Part shown: in pieces, positions 11,701 to 23,200 of the stretch | Numbering within the stretch: the first letter of the stretch is position 1 | How the letters are laid out: every line of letters starts with the position of its first letter | From: Microdochium bolleyi | Lineage: Eukaryota > Ascomycota > Sordariomycetes > Xylariales > Microdochiaceae | Assembly (NCBI GenBank): GCA_001566295.1 | Contig: KQ964245.1 | Coordinates: 3,787,524-3,851,523, forward strand | DNA length: 64,000 nucleotides | Direction of reading: 5' to 3' | Position numbers and translations under genes: made by a program | Notes under the pieces: generated by a model | The model's database searches: none | Seen by the model: the letters and a program-made list of their open reading frames with translations, nothing else | Told to the model about the DNA's origin: nothing

Positions 11701-11903
11701 GCATCGTTGTCGGAAGATGAGTCTGTGTCGCTATGGTACTGCGCAGCAGCGGGAGTGGCGGCAGGCTGGTCGTCGGCTGCGGCGGGCTGTTCTTCTGCCG
11801 GCGTTGGCTGTTCATCTGCTGATACTGGGTGGTCGCCGTTCGCTGATACCGCCAGCTGCTCGCTCACAGACTGCTGCCCTGGTTCATCATCTGGTGTTGC
11901 CAT
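8703..11903 (-). CDS. SWC2: SWR1 chromatin-remodelling complex subunit SWC2/VPS72 (YL1 family)
   Basis: Swc2 is the subunit of the SWR1 complex that binds histone H2A.Z-H2B and targets the complex to promoters. A single uninterrupted frame encodes 1066 residues. The YL1 N-terminal region is clear: REKRSTAGNRLKHML, then the acidic DDELELLFAED block, and a highly charged basic segment (RKRKAQEAIPLKFRKKKVK). The YL1 C-terminal domain begins near residue 838 (CVITGQPARYKDPRTGLPYY, then NSFAYKEIQKLQ). Between and after them are long Pro/Thr/Ala/Gln-rich low-complexity stretches (about 370-780 and 900-1066). These make the protein larger than yeast Swc2 (about 800 residues). The ATG at 11903 is followed by an acidic, repeat-like TPAEEQPAAADDQPA run. 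A second SWR1 subunit, YAF9, lies 18 kb away. Confidence 0.93.
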   Translation of the reverse strand: MATPDDEPGQQSVSEQLAVSANGDHPVSADEQPTPAEEQPAAADDQPAATPAAAQYHSDTDSSSDNDASDAEDEQPVPAPAPTTVEWLATGREKRSTAGNRLKHMLAAQEPDDELELLFAEDGEDAAFSEADEDGSDLHMDSSSDDEDNNAQGNEGDDLEGEKELERKARENRQAARKRKAQEAIPLKFRKKKVKIVTGESSDPSVISRSSANRPAPAPRPKKKSERASWLPTAAELPTRASRRETTMLSKEQLHQQMIEREVKRIKQVEAMERKAKKMEALRKPPKTQAERLAEAAGIEKRNAKSLNRWEEAEKQREEERRAKLAALNNRTLDGPVVTFWSGVGEWVDGKLKHVGKIVTIEEKPVKKKKGTGPDADNLLPGTAEDIVMTEATAPEKIQTAEPASLVKPEAHETEVSKVASHETPEKTNISGPAVTTQDANAQQATDTPVDMPPTPTTNAEKPTSPPSNEPEAASAGPSKAPLTKPGLPMSDLPGPTLTSQPAEETLDIQPGGQPAPPAIHGPSEMTANSQTEPRTISDTQLLKPFASNVPSQDVAMSSTETTVPEIAAVTSADVENQDTSPKASALHKSEDTKMAGAEAMAPAAAPVAVPQLVNNSTLQLPNLEPPSIGTQGLAAPAEGVYTTMGFAPPSQQESINPLGHGTPASSFLARPVGVNPGVLSIPQIGHSPAAGISPPGLAPPQSEGAQLPTSMTQQAPLAPSQLNTAAGPPGQAGHPTIPHSIHGVIPPTHSSQLLPSLAPLVAPKPTKPRGGRQKKEQEKEAETPPPPRTPPPDGKATRNCFILQNFNENAIKEKSVQTRILFGKEMNKLAKPAPAPRCVITGQPARYKDPRTGLPYYNSFAYKEIQKLQKGEYKFSKLLGTWLGTGSTAATGVPARFLDPSAPAPPKVAPVMVEQNQQDPQDKPDCASSGNAAAAKNPVLPPVQAPAQMQVPATLPGTTPALQTQLPGTAPAVPAVQASPAHVPATQAMPPIQASAPETALHKEGHTTSVSMPPPASSATIARNSQSKPDSISELTFAVDSASQPAHTPDLAVAPVTSQQPAPQP

Positions 11904-13135
11904 CGCGGCTGGTCGTCGTCGCCGGCGTCGGTTGAATCGCCAGACTACGGAGGGCTTCGATCACGCCGCGCAAAGTGTGTTGCACATGATGGCCAGTGCT
12001 ACAGATTTCGTCGTGGACCCTGAAATCGGGAAGTATCGTCAAGTGTCGTTGCTTGAGCCAGTCTTGCGTGCCTTGGCTATCTGAACCCAGAGCTGGAAGA
12101 TTGACGAAGGTGGAGTGCCACTTTTCCCGTGCCCTGTGCCGCCAGGTGCACGCGATTGAGCAACGCGTCGTCACTCAGCTGTTCTCCTCCGAGTCCCCAA
12201 AAGTGGGTCTGTAGCGTCCCGCACCCTGGGAAAGCTCCCGCGTGAGCGAAGTGAACTCGACAGGAATCTTGACACGGGTGGCCACTGATACATTGTCCTC
12301 TTTCAACCTTGCAGCTCAACTTTTTTGATGCTCGAAGTCTACTGGGTGCTCCTCTGTTGGAACTTGTCTCTGCATCCTCATTGATATGTTACGCACCGCA
12401 TTGGCTTTTGAGGCCATCCACATTGGCGGTTCACCAAGCACGAAGAAGCTCTACAAACGGGCGAATGGGTGTTATGCATTTCAGAATTCATCATGTAATT
12501 CATTGCCTGGTGCTGTCGAGATGTACTCCTCACTCCGCTAGAACTTATGAACAAACGCCGCCTGCATGATCCTTGTGAAACTGCCCCGAGATGAGATAAA
12601 AAGGTAATATGAAGTACAGCGCTATGCAAGCTGAGAGGGGATGTTACAACGACACTCTAAGATGAGAAACTGCCCCAATGCCTCGCGCGTTGATGTGAAC
12701 AAGCAAGTATGTCGTGTTTTGTGGTTTGTGAAAATGTTGTCTAAAGCAAGCAAATAAACTCGGCCTCATTCGGGGCCGGAAGGCTTAATGGAGATTCGCG
12801 CGATGAGTGAACTATGCAGAATGTCGTAATGAACTTTTGATATCGTGCCATGGGCGTAAGGATCAATGACCAGTTGCGGAGTGGATGGCCTCCAAAGGCC
12901 TCGTCGTCCTGTACGTGGCCGGCCACGAAGCTGGGGGATCAGTGGCGTTGGTTTCCCCACGTTTGGCCTCGCTGCGCCGCTCAACCCCTGGCAGTCACCC
13001 TGGTCTTGGATACGGACCCCCAAGAAAACCAAAAGGGGGAAGCCGGCCCCCCACAGGTTTTGATTGGGCAGGTCAGATGAGGAGAGGGTCGTGCCACAGT
13101 CACTTGGAATGGTCCCCAACTCTTCCGCACCTGTC
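11904..13135. other. Intergenic region upstream of SWC2 and downstream of the ECL1-like gene
   Basis: This 1.2 kb stretch holds the SWC2 promoter side and the 3' flank of the ECL1-like gene. No open frame has a credible protein composition, and no repeat or RNA gene was recognised. Confidence 0.45.
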
Positions 13136-14212
13136 TCAGCGCCCGAGCATGGGTGTGACCAGCTCTATGCTTCTCGGTCGTCCGTACCCAGTTGGTTTCC
13201 GCGTGGGCAAGGGTCGTTCTGATCCAAAGCCGCTCGCCGTTGAGTACATGTAGCCAGATGGATAGCCACCGTCATACGTCGAGGAGTAGAAGTTTGATGG
13301 CTTGGTGTAAGAAGTGCATGGACTGTTGGCAGCACTACGGGCAAAAGGCCAGATACTCGAGTGCGTGGAAACAGGTGAGGGCGGGCTTGGGGGTCGAATG
13401 CTGAGCGATTTGAGGGCCGAAACTGCACTTGTGTATTGGGTGGTGTTCGGCGTCGGCGGAGGTGAGAAATACGTCGAGCTGGGTCGAGATGGTGAAGCAC
13501 GTGGAATGATGTCTCGGGGCTCCGGGTCGCCTGCAGCATAGAACGGCAGGTTGTGCCCATAGACTTCATGGTCGTACGGTCCTGTGTAGGACGGACTTGT
13601 GCTCTGATCATGCTTGCGGCAACTGAGATGGGTGTCAGATGTGGAACAAGCATAAGAGTCAGAGGAGTCACTGGCCAACTTACACATCTGAGCAGTAGAG
13701 CAAACTCTGGTCTGAAGAAAGGAATTGTTTTTCGCAGGTCATGCTGTGTAAGGAAACATTAGCAATCAAATCGAAGTTTGGTAGTCAGAATGCAGGAACA
13801 GTATCTTCTTGCTTTTTCCCAGTGCTTTCGTTGTGTAACACAAAGACACAAAACCCTGCGAAAGCTTCGTAGGGCCTGCTTGCAAAAAGCAATCATAGGC
13901 AGGACACGGATGTCACCTAAGGCAAGAGGGGGGCATTCGGTCGTATTCTCTAGGCTTGAGAGTGGGAATTGAGTTTACTCACCAATATTGTGGAAAGCTC
14001 TCGCGGTCATTGTCCCACCATTTTTGCTCCTCGGACTCGCGCTCCCGAGTTTTCGTGTTCTTGCCCGGCTTCTGCACTGTCTGCGGTGTTGACCTCCTCG
14101 ACATCTGCGGGCGACGCCCTTTCGAAAGATCTGAGACGCCGACAGCTTTCCGCACGTCAGTCATGGACGTGTGAGCCGAATTGTGCCCAGACTTGCGGCG
14201 AGTGTGATGCAT
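13136..14212 (-). CDS. ECL1-family (life-span regulatory factor) homologue
   Basis: Three exons (14212-13983, 13743-13684, 13622-13136) join in frame to 258 residues. Joining them rebuilds the family's cysteine signature: QKWWDNDRESFPQYCMTCEK, then QFLSSDQSLLYCSDVCRKHD. The Cys-x2-Cys ... Tyr-Cys-Ser-x2-Cys pattern probably binds metal. In yeasts, Ecl1-type proteins extend chronological lifespan and respond to nutrient and zinc status; extending that role to this protein is inference. The remainder is a Ser/Pro/Tyr-rich disordered tail (SPSRPSSTYFSPPPTPNTT). The short middle exon (60 bases) carries most of the motif, so gene finders could easily miss it. The start is the least certain part; methionines at 14164 or near 14101 are alternatives, and an upstream exon is possible. 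Confidence 0.75.
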
Positions 14213-17200
14213 GATGGCTTGTCGAGAAAAGACTTGTTGTCTGTGGGTGCAGTACCAAGGCGGGGAGGCGAATTGATGTGCACTGGGTGCACAAGCAAGA
14301 GAGGGGTCAAGCAGGAATTGATCGCTGCTTTGTCCGCCTCAGTCGGGCATGTAATTGCGACGATAATTGAGGTCCCTGATGGTCCAGAGAGACTTGTATG
14401 ACCAGGATCTACAACGACTAGTCCAGTTGTGTTCGAGGTGGCTGTGATGGCGAAGCTGTTTCCAGATATCAACCGTCGGCGACGAGAGTGTTAGTCCAAA
14501 TCAACTGTCTCGGGTGAGCAGGATCAGGCTTGAGAGATGACAATTCCCGGTGGTTAGTGTGACGTTTCCAAAGATGGCCTTGGGCTTGGCTGTTGTGATG
14601 TTCGGACCGCCGTGGTTGGTTTGCAACAAGAAAAGCTGAGATGGACTGGACCTGGCCACGCTTTATTGTTGCCGATGGGTCTGGTACGAGTTGAGCCTGG
14701 AGGGGAGAAAAGTCTGAGTCCAGGAATGTCGGACGCTCGACCAAATGTGTGGAAGCTTTGGCGATGGTTGTGTGACTAGCAAGCGGGAGCGGCGGCCTTG
14801 CAAAACGGTGCTGACGAGTAGAGTGGCGGGGCGGGAGACGAACTCTAAGCCGTGTGCTGTCAGGTACAAGGCGGGAGAACACTGGCCGAGTGGGCTCGAA
14901 GGTTTGATGTGGCAGGTTGCGTCACTTGATGATGGTGGTGATCTGAGGCACGGATCCGTAGGCAAGGTGAGGATGCTTGGGTGGTATGTTTCAGCAAAGC
15001 CAGGAGAAGGGGACCAGGTGAGCAGATGAGCCGAGCGGCGAGAGCGAGGCCTAGGACATATACCACGACGAGCCGCCGGGACTGGCAAGGCAGGAGCAGC
15101 GATGTGCACATGGGGGTGGAACAAGGGCCACGCCCGTGGCGGTCTTTGTGCGATTGAATGGTGCACTATGGTGTGGGGATGGCGTACGCCCTGCTGCCCC
15201 TCCCTGCTGCCACTCGAGCACTGCAGCGAGGCTAGCACAAGCACCGAGTCGGCGGCATCGTCCACGGGCCTGCTGCTCGCACCTCACCCTCGCCGCCAAT
15301 GTCCGTCCGTATCGCGTACCTTACCTACGACCGTAGCACTCGTCGCCCTGCGGCGATGAGCGCGCCTGCCTGCTGACCATACGCCGCGGCCACGACGGGC
15401 TTCCCTGCGTGCTGATGCATGCGTGAGACTCTTCCAGGGCTTGCCCAGGCCACCTTCTCACTCCTCCCACCCCCTGGCCGGCGTGGGCCTGCGCTAGACA
15501 ACCTGGCAATTGTGGGGTGGGTGGTGGACACAGGAGCCGACGAGACTCTGTCGGTCGCAAAAGACCTTCAAGGTTGCTGATACACTTTTCTCCGTTATCT
15601 GTCGTGACTCTTCACCCGAGCCGAAAGCGGAGATGGCGAGGCGGGCTCGCCTGGACAGAGCCCGGCCAATCGCCGCCCGTCCTGCCCGTTGTCCATTGCT
15701 CCGACACGGGCGCCTCACACCCTCCGTGGTTTCGCCGACCTCCAGCCTGTCCATACACGCCCGCGAGACCAGGCACGCAACTGGTCTGATGTGTTGACAG
15801 TGACTGCTGCTGTCACGCTCCCGCACAAACACGCTTAGATGGGACCCCGGGCGTGATATTTTCAGCATCAATCCAAGACGAAGATTCCGTCCCGACTTCA
15901 ACCAACGAAAAGTTTTCACTTCGAAGCGCCTGCGTCTGACAGCTCTGCGGTGAAGCGGTCCCTTGCTGGCAAGAACCCCTGGGATCCATTGTCGTCGGCG
16001 CAATAAGCACGGAAGCACCCACAACCAAAGTCCAGACTCCAGGATCCGAACAGAGTTATCGTGACTGGCATTCAACTTGCAGGGGCCCTGTCCACCGCAG
16101 GCACGCCGTGGCCAGCTAATGCTTTCCGGACTGCTTGACGCGGGGCCACTGGACGACCACGTCCCATCAAGGTCTCTTCGCAAGGGTGTCGTGATCAGCC
16201 ATGAAAGCACACAACCGAAAAAAGCCAAGTGCTGTGTGATGGCCAATGTTTTAGACCAAGCACCCGGCTGGCTTGAGAGCAACGACCAGATTTGTAACAA
16301 TGCCAAGCTACATTGTGTGTAGGTGGGAGATGATATACGGAGACGCGATGAGTGTAGAACACCAGCAAGTTCACCTCTTACACAGCATTTCGACGTCACG
16401 ACAATTTTCTTCGAGTTTGTGCTTGTCGTTATCCGCACCATCTGCTTTAGCCGACGAGCAGGCTGTGGGACTCGAAAGGGAAGCTTACTCCGTCCTGACT
16501 ACATTGGAAGCCCCGTCGCCCAGCTGCGGCTGGAAGGGGACGAACGCCACCAACACAATCCTTTCCGAGCACGCCATACCTGGGATGAGGCTCACACGAA
16601 CTGCTCATAAACACCGGGCCACGAAGGTTCTCGGAGGGTGCCAAATGCCAAGTAGGATACCACAACTTGCAGAGACTGCGCAAGGGCCCGAGGTTTCAGA
16701 CACTTACGGGCATACCCTCCAGGTGTACATCAACATCGAACGATGCACCCGGCAAACATGTGGATAGTCACGACCATTGTAGAGGGACGCGGCTCGGCAG
16801 ATCCAGAATTCAGTACGCTCGGGCCATCGATCTACCTAGCGCATCCTATCTGGACTTCGCTTGAAGGTCAGCGCAAGTGGGCTTGCAGATAAGGGGAAGG
16901 GGCAGTGGGCAGAGTTTTTTTCGATTCTAGCCCACTGAGGGGCCGTTCCTGCCAAATTGGTCGTGAACTTCCCCAGATTAGCACTTGCCGACAGGTTGAA
17001 GTCTGACAGTTCGCCTGCCACTGATGAGGTGCCTGATATGCAGATCTTCTTCGTGCTTGAACGACAGAGTCGGATGTAGCACGACAGGACACCGAAATCC
17101 AGCAGAGACCACATGAGGCCTGCTGGAGCACCCTAAGACATAGCCACACTGGTACCAACCTTAGGTTCAAAACACGACCTGATGCATTCCTTCCAGCACA

Positions 17201-20200
17201 AGAAAATTTTCATCGCGCAATCGTGTCCCTCGCAACGGAAGGCAGATACACGATGGAGGCCCACGCATCAACGCTACCCACCCCTTACGGGCACGTTCCT
17301 TGTCGTCTGGCTAGAATTCGGTGTTGAGTCCCACTGGACGGGGCCCCGGCCGAGCGGGTTCTCACCTCCCGGGCCTCCCCTGGTCTTGTCCGATGCTGCC
17401 CCTCAACTCGCCGAAGGAGAAAAAGTCGTCCGGAGTCGATAATTACACAGCTGAGTTGGCTCGGTGCCCGTCCCGAGACTCCTCACCTGGCAAGCCACGA
17501 CAACTAAACACACGTCAGTCAAGGCCGGCCTTGATACACCACAATAAGGACACATCGCGTGACAACCGTCAAAGCGTCGACCTATGATGGGAGACGTCCG
17601 CTGTGAAGTCCATGGAACTTTTTGTTTTAAAGGTCGGGCTAGTGCGATCATCGCCGTGGCATGTCAAGCACGTTCCCGTTCCTCCCCCCGTTTGTGGGGA
17701 GCGGGCAACCAAGCAACAATACAGCCTATTCACGCGCTAGCTAGAGCCGGCAACCTTTAATGAATTTCACGACTGTAGCCTCCCTGTGGACGGACGCGAC
17801 CCCGTCATGCTAGTCCACGATCAAACTCAAGTTTTGCCGGATTAGGGTGGCAAAGTAGAACACGCGTCGAAGACCCGCTAGCCTGGCACGATCAGTAGCG
17901 GCTGGAGATTGTCACCGCTATTTCGTTGCATTTTCCACCTTCCTTCAAATCTCCTCGATTGCATCTGCTGAGTTTTTCTCTCGATTGTGCAAAGACATTT
18001 CGATCGTGACCGTCTGAAGCTTCATCGCAGTCTACCTTCCCAGCAATCAGGCGAGGCAATGTCCAAAGCGCCAGGCTGACGACGCCTGCCGCCCAATTTC
18101 GATAGGACCACCATCCCGAGCTGCGCGCCTAGCATCATCGTGCAAAGCCGGACTTGACAACTACGGCTATGCTAGGTTTTCATGCATATAGATCATGCAG
18201 CCACCCCTTTCTAGGCGACGCTTGCGAACCTTCGAGAAAACACGATTGTTTGACCGCTCCAATGACGTGTAGCGACAGGTTGGCAGATCTGTCTGCCCTG
18301 GACAGCAACCTCCTCTGAAAAGTCATGCTTTGTGGTGCCGAGATGGCAAACAGAGGACAAGACCTAACATATAAACATGTCAGCAGACCAGCCAATCGGT
18401 GTTGGCCACCCCACTGATGTCATCGGCTCGCTCGGTTCCCTCGCAGCTTCAGAAGAGACCTGGTCCTGGACGGTGTCGCACATCACTTGCATTAGCTGCT
18501 GCACAAGCCATGCACAAGCTCGGAGAATTGAGGTTGCATATTTGGACACGAGGGTTGGCCACGATGAGAACCCCCACGGGCCATCCCAGGAACTGGAGCT
18601 TCCGTGACACGCTGGGTTTGAACTTCCTGGGCATCTCGTTGGGCACAAGGGATTTTAGGCGAGTGAGCAATATAGCATGGCTGTCATTCCCGCGACGTTC
18701 CAATCTCGACAGACGGTATGCTATGTTTCCGGCCCAGGTATTGCTGACGGCCCAGACTCCGACTGGCTGTGGGGGGCAGCTTGTGAGAAACTCCTCCTTG
18801 GCAGCATGATATGGCGATCGATCTCTTCTGCTCAACGTCGGAGCGTCTTCATCAACAAGCCGATAAGGATGGGTGGCGAGTGTGTTGGACGGCCGACCCG
18901 ATGTATTCATCAACACCACGCGCCAGTTTCAGCGGAGGAAAATAGATTCTGTTGTCAACCTCCAGTTGCCGTTCCGACGCTGGTGCGACTGCTGTTGTAA
19001 CGAGACGGCCTCGTTGCGGGCATCGTAGCCCGCATGATTCCGCGGTCCACATTACCCGGCAAGTGCAACACATCTCTTCGCAATCACACCATTGAGGTTG
19101 ATCGATGACGAGGATGATTCGATTTGGAGATTGCTGTGCAGCAGGGCGTACGGAGTAGGTACACAAGCACATATTGAGCTGTCCATGCCGCTCAAAATAG
19201 CAAGTGCGAGGCACTGATAAGCTCGGCGGCTACAGTCGGCTGCGGCTGTTCCCTGCTCGAGCAAGTGGCTGGCCCCAGATGGGCTGCGACGCTGGGCCCC
19301 CCACGCCCGCCGGCATCCGAGTTGCATCAAGGGTGGAAAGTTCGATGCTACGCACCTTACATCAGACAACACGGACAGGGTCGGGTTTGGTGATAAGGTA
19401 TGATGCTGCAGGCTTGGATTGATGGCGACTCGTCCGGCAAAGTGTCGCGATGTTCTGCTTGTTGGACAGCCATCACCCACGCCACGACTATGCGCAAGGG
19501 TTCTCGCCATGGCGGAAGAGACTTGCGTCGGAATGGCAACTAGAGGTATCTTGCCCAACATCATTCCCCACGACGAGAACTGTCCAGCGACCCTGAACTT
19601 CGCAGAGCTGCATTCCGGCTCGGTCTAAGTCCGTGTTGCAACCCACCACTGGCATTGGGCATTGCATATCCTAAGGTTTGCACCCGTGGTGGGCGGCTGC
19701 TCGGTGGGGGTTCCTGCCAATGCTGTACTATGCTATCAGTGTCAAGCCTGCTCGTCCCTGAGCCGAGCTCGTGGAAGTGGCCTGGACAGGAAAGCCCGGA
19801 CGCAGTAGACCCTGGAAACTGTCGCATTGACGGTCGGCAGCACCGGCAGCAAACATCCCCGACTCTGTACTCGGCTCTAAGCAGCTCTAAGCAGGGCATC
19901 AGCACGTAGGCCCCATGTGCGGCCAGCAATAGTGTCAGCAGTAGCCGACTCAGGATGACAGGCCCTGTTCTGGATTGGTATTCGGGCCACCAGAGAGATC
20001 ACAGTACACCTACGTGCGGGCCATGACCGCTCGTCGCTCTCGTCCTCGTGACCAGGCCGTCAGACGCTCACATATCGCTCGGTTGTCATCCGCACATGAC
20101 ACCCATCCGGCGTCAAGCCTGTTGACTCGCACCTCTGTCGTCACACCAAACCGCCACCGGCACCCAAACCAAGCAGCATGCTCCTGGACCATTTATCCCG

Positions 20201-23200
20201 TCAGAGGCCATCGCAACTCTGCCTCGACACAACTCATGCCCCCCATCTTCCCCGCACGCTGATGTCGTTGACAGCGCAGCACCCGTGCGCTAGACATGCC
20301 GGGGCGATCCAGCCCAGTCTCAGGGTCTGCACGCAGCACATGTGCGATCACTCGAGCTAGTGGATGAGCAGCCGAGCCGGCAGCGAGCGGCACGGACAAT
20401 GACGATCGCTGATCTGCCATGTTGTCACAAGCGCCCGCCGCTCAACTACCGAGGCATGGTCGGATCAGCGGACGACTAATCGTCCCTCTGAACCCCGAGA
20501 TCTGACTACTAAGTAGTTTGTGCTGTAGATTCCGCGACGTCCAAAGCCCCACTTCTCTTCGCCCTCTGCTGGTGAACCCTCTAATCGTGGCAGCCATGAG
20601 TGAAACGCCGTCATTGCCATGCATCAAGTGTTGCCGCTTGAGAGAACTATTGCCGTGTACAGCATCTGGCGAACGGCAATGATCGTCGCGTTGGGTAGCA
20701 TGCGGGTGGCCTCCCTCGATCGCTTCTCTGTCGCATAACCCTCCAGTCATGCCCTCTCGCCTATCTCGTCGATCACGTCGGTGCGAGAATGACGGTCCTC
20801 GAGCTCGCCAGGTTCGGAATGCGACCACGTAAGCTTGCCGATCGCAGAGGGCTTATGGGCGTCGCTCAGCAGGCCGTCCGTCTCCCGTTTGGCGTCTCAT
20901 CTCTGGCGGCTTACCACTCTGGGCAACTCCTACTTGCTGCTGTGCGACCGAGGGTTTCACCGTCGTGCACCACATCATCTGCGCCGCCGGGTGAGTTCGA
21001 CAAGGGCAATTGTTGTTGTTGCTCCTCCTCTGACGTCTTGCCATGCCAAGCCCAGGGCTTTCAGAAACCCGGGGTGGCGGGAAGATGGGGGAGTGTCCAA
21101 AGGGGCCGGAGCTGAATCAGAACCGTGGTCACGAGGGCATCTCTCGCCGGCGCATCGGAGCACCATGGCGCGGGTTCTGGCCTTTGGCAACAAGTCGTCG
21201 CTGAGCCACCACGAGAACGAGCACGATCAACAGCCCTTCAGTGATAATAAACCCCCCCTCCCCCGTCCGCGTCGACAACCCCAGGACAGCCCCTTGCACC
21301 GTCCGCCCTGGGCCATCCTGGCCATGCTGAACGCCATATCGTGCAAGGGTTGCGGAATCTGGGGTAAACACACCCCGATATCGGGACGGGTCCTCCTCGT
21401 GCATCGTATCTCCACGCCCCTCTCCTTCCTCGGGGGCAATGAGCCACCCAAGCCTCGCAACTCTAAGCTCAAGGGTCCCTTATCTCTCTTGCTCGGCACC
21501 GGGAGACGCCCTAGGCTTGGGGCCGATACGAAAGATTCCGGCGTCCACTTCTCGACCTCATCCGCCCGAGACTATGCCGCTGTGTCCTAACTATTATGAC
21601 GTCTCGTCGTGTTTTCGCAGTTGGCATTCCCGGCTCGTCATTGAAGCAGTCCTATTACATGGGGCCATGAAAGGTGTTACGTGTGCGTTGTCCCCGCGAA
21701 TGCATCTGTCGTGCAGGCTGAATCGCTCCTCACCTACAAGGACATGCGCCAGACCTATCAGCCCGCCTCGCTTCTCGACGCGAGACGCGACTCTGCATCG
21801 AAAGCCGTGCTCGTCTCGCCAATGGCTACCGTAACTTGTTCAAATTAACAACGGAAGCTCGTCCTCCGTGCGTCCGTGGGAGCTGACTCGATGCTAATTA
21901 AGCTTCCCTGTCATCGACCGCGGTCTTTCGTTCCCCATCTCTTCCAGGCAGTATCCCCAGAGGCTGCCATACTTTGTTGCACGCAATATATCGCAATCAC
22001 CAACAGCCACATGCGGTGACGGTATATACTAGCAGCACACGCTAGAGCTTGCAGCAGGCTGACATGCTATGCCCTCTGCATCTCCCCACGACGACCAGCC
22101 TGTTCAGCCAGCCATCCAGCCAGCCATCCAGTCAGCCAATGGACAGCACCGAAGCCGATTGTTGGCGAGCCTGCATGAGCCCAGCTGACCTTCCAGAAGC
22201 GAGTCGCGTTTCTCCGGGCACACACCCATTGGGCAGACCTAGGCCAGAAGGGAGAACGCGTGCATGCAGTTCAATGATGCGGGTTGCTCGGAACTCACAT
22301 CGAGAGGGATGGATGGATGGTCGGGGGCTTTCCGATGCTTCTTCACGACCCAGTCGCTCGCTCCTCCTTTAGACCTTGATGTTTCGGCAACCACCTAGAT
22401 GTCCCCTGCAGCTGACAGCTGCCCTGTGGCAGCCTCCTCGTACTCTGGGGGACGGTTAGACATGACGAAGGAGGCGCACATGATTGCACAGGCGAGCGAT
22501 AACGACGAGAGGTCCCCTTGTCCCCATTTCTTTCGGTTGTACTTTGGAGAAGTGAAGTCGCAAGAGGGAACAGCATGGTTCCTGACCGTGGAGATGATGT
22601 TGGCTTGTTTAAATCCGTTCTCAAAGCGTAGGGGTACGTCGAGTTCGGGACCTCCTTGTGCCGATGATGCCGTTCGCCGTTGGACCAGGACTCTCGTTGA
22701 GGCCGTTTTGCTTCTCATGGGCTGCACAGGCGGAGGGGAAAATAGGGCAGATGGGGTTTGCTTCGTGAGGAAGGTGGTCGCGTGGACGTTGACGTTGCCT
22801 TTGGCGGTTCATAATGGGAGTGCTGCGGAACGTTCACAGACCAGCACAATGTTGCTGACTCCCGGCCATCCTCCACTCTCGCGGGAAACCTCCGCGTGAT
22901 CTCTATTTTGTTTTGGACGATTAGCTGAGAGTTCGAGCTTCTCCTGGTTCTCCCCGCTTGAGCACTTCTGAAGTGCAATGGCCATACGTGTGTGTTCAGT
23001 GACTTCCGCTGCTGGACCAGGTGGTATAGATGGTGACTCACGAGTGTGCCATCAAGGGAGTTCCCCTTCCTTTTGACATGATAAAATCCACCCTTACTGG
23101 GTACTTTCAGAGACCGTGAGATGCGGCCCCGTCGGCACTTTCGTCAAAACACGGATTTTCACTCTCAGAGTCCACCACAAGCCGCGGGGGACAATCATTC

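Noticed and set aside
10842..12084. Long + strand frames (285 and 346 codons) opposite SWC2
   Set aside because: They are antisense shadows of the low-complexity SWC2 coding sequence.
15494..16441. 315-codon open frame on the - strand in the gene-free interval
   Set aside because: Composition is Arg/Ser/Cys/Trp-rich with no domain or conserved-looking block; an open frame of this length is unusual but possible by chance in this much sequence.
20835..21590. 251-codon + strand open frame
   Set aside because: No recognisable motif, erratic composition, and no supporting splice or promoter context.
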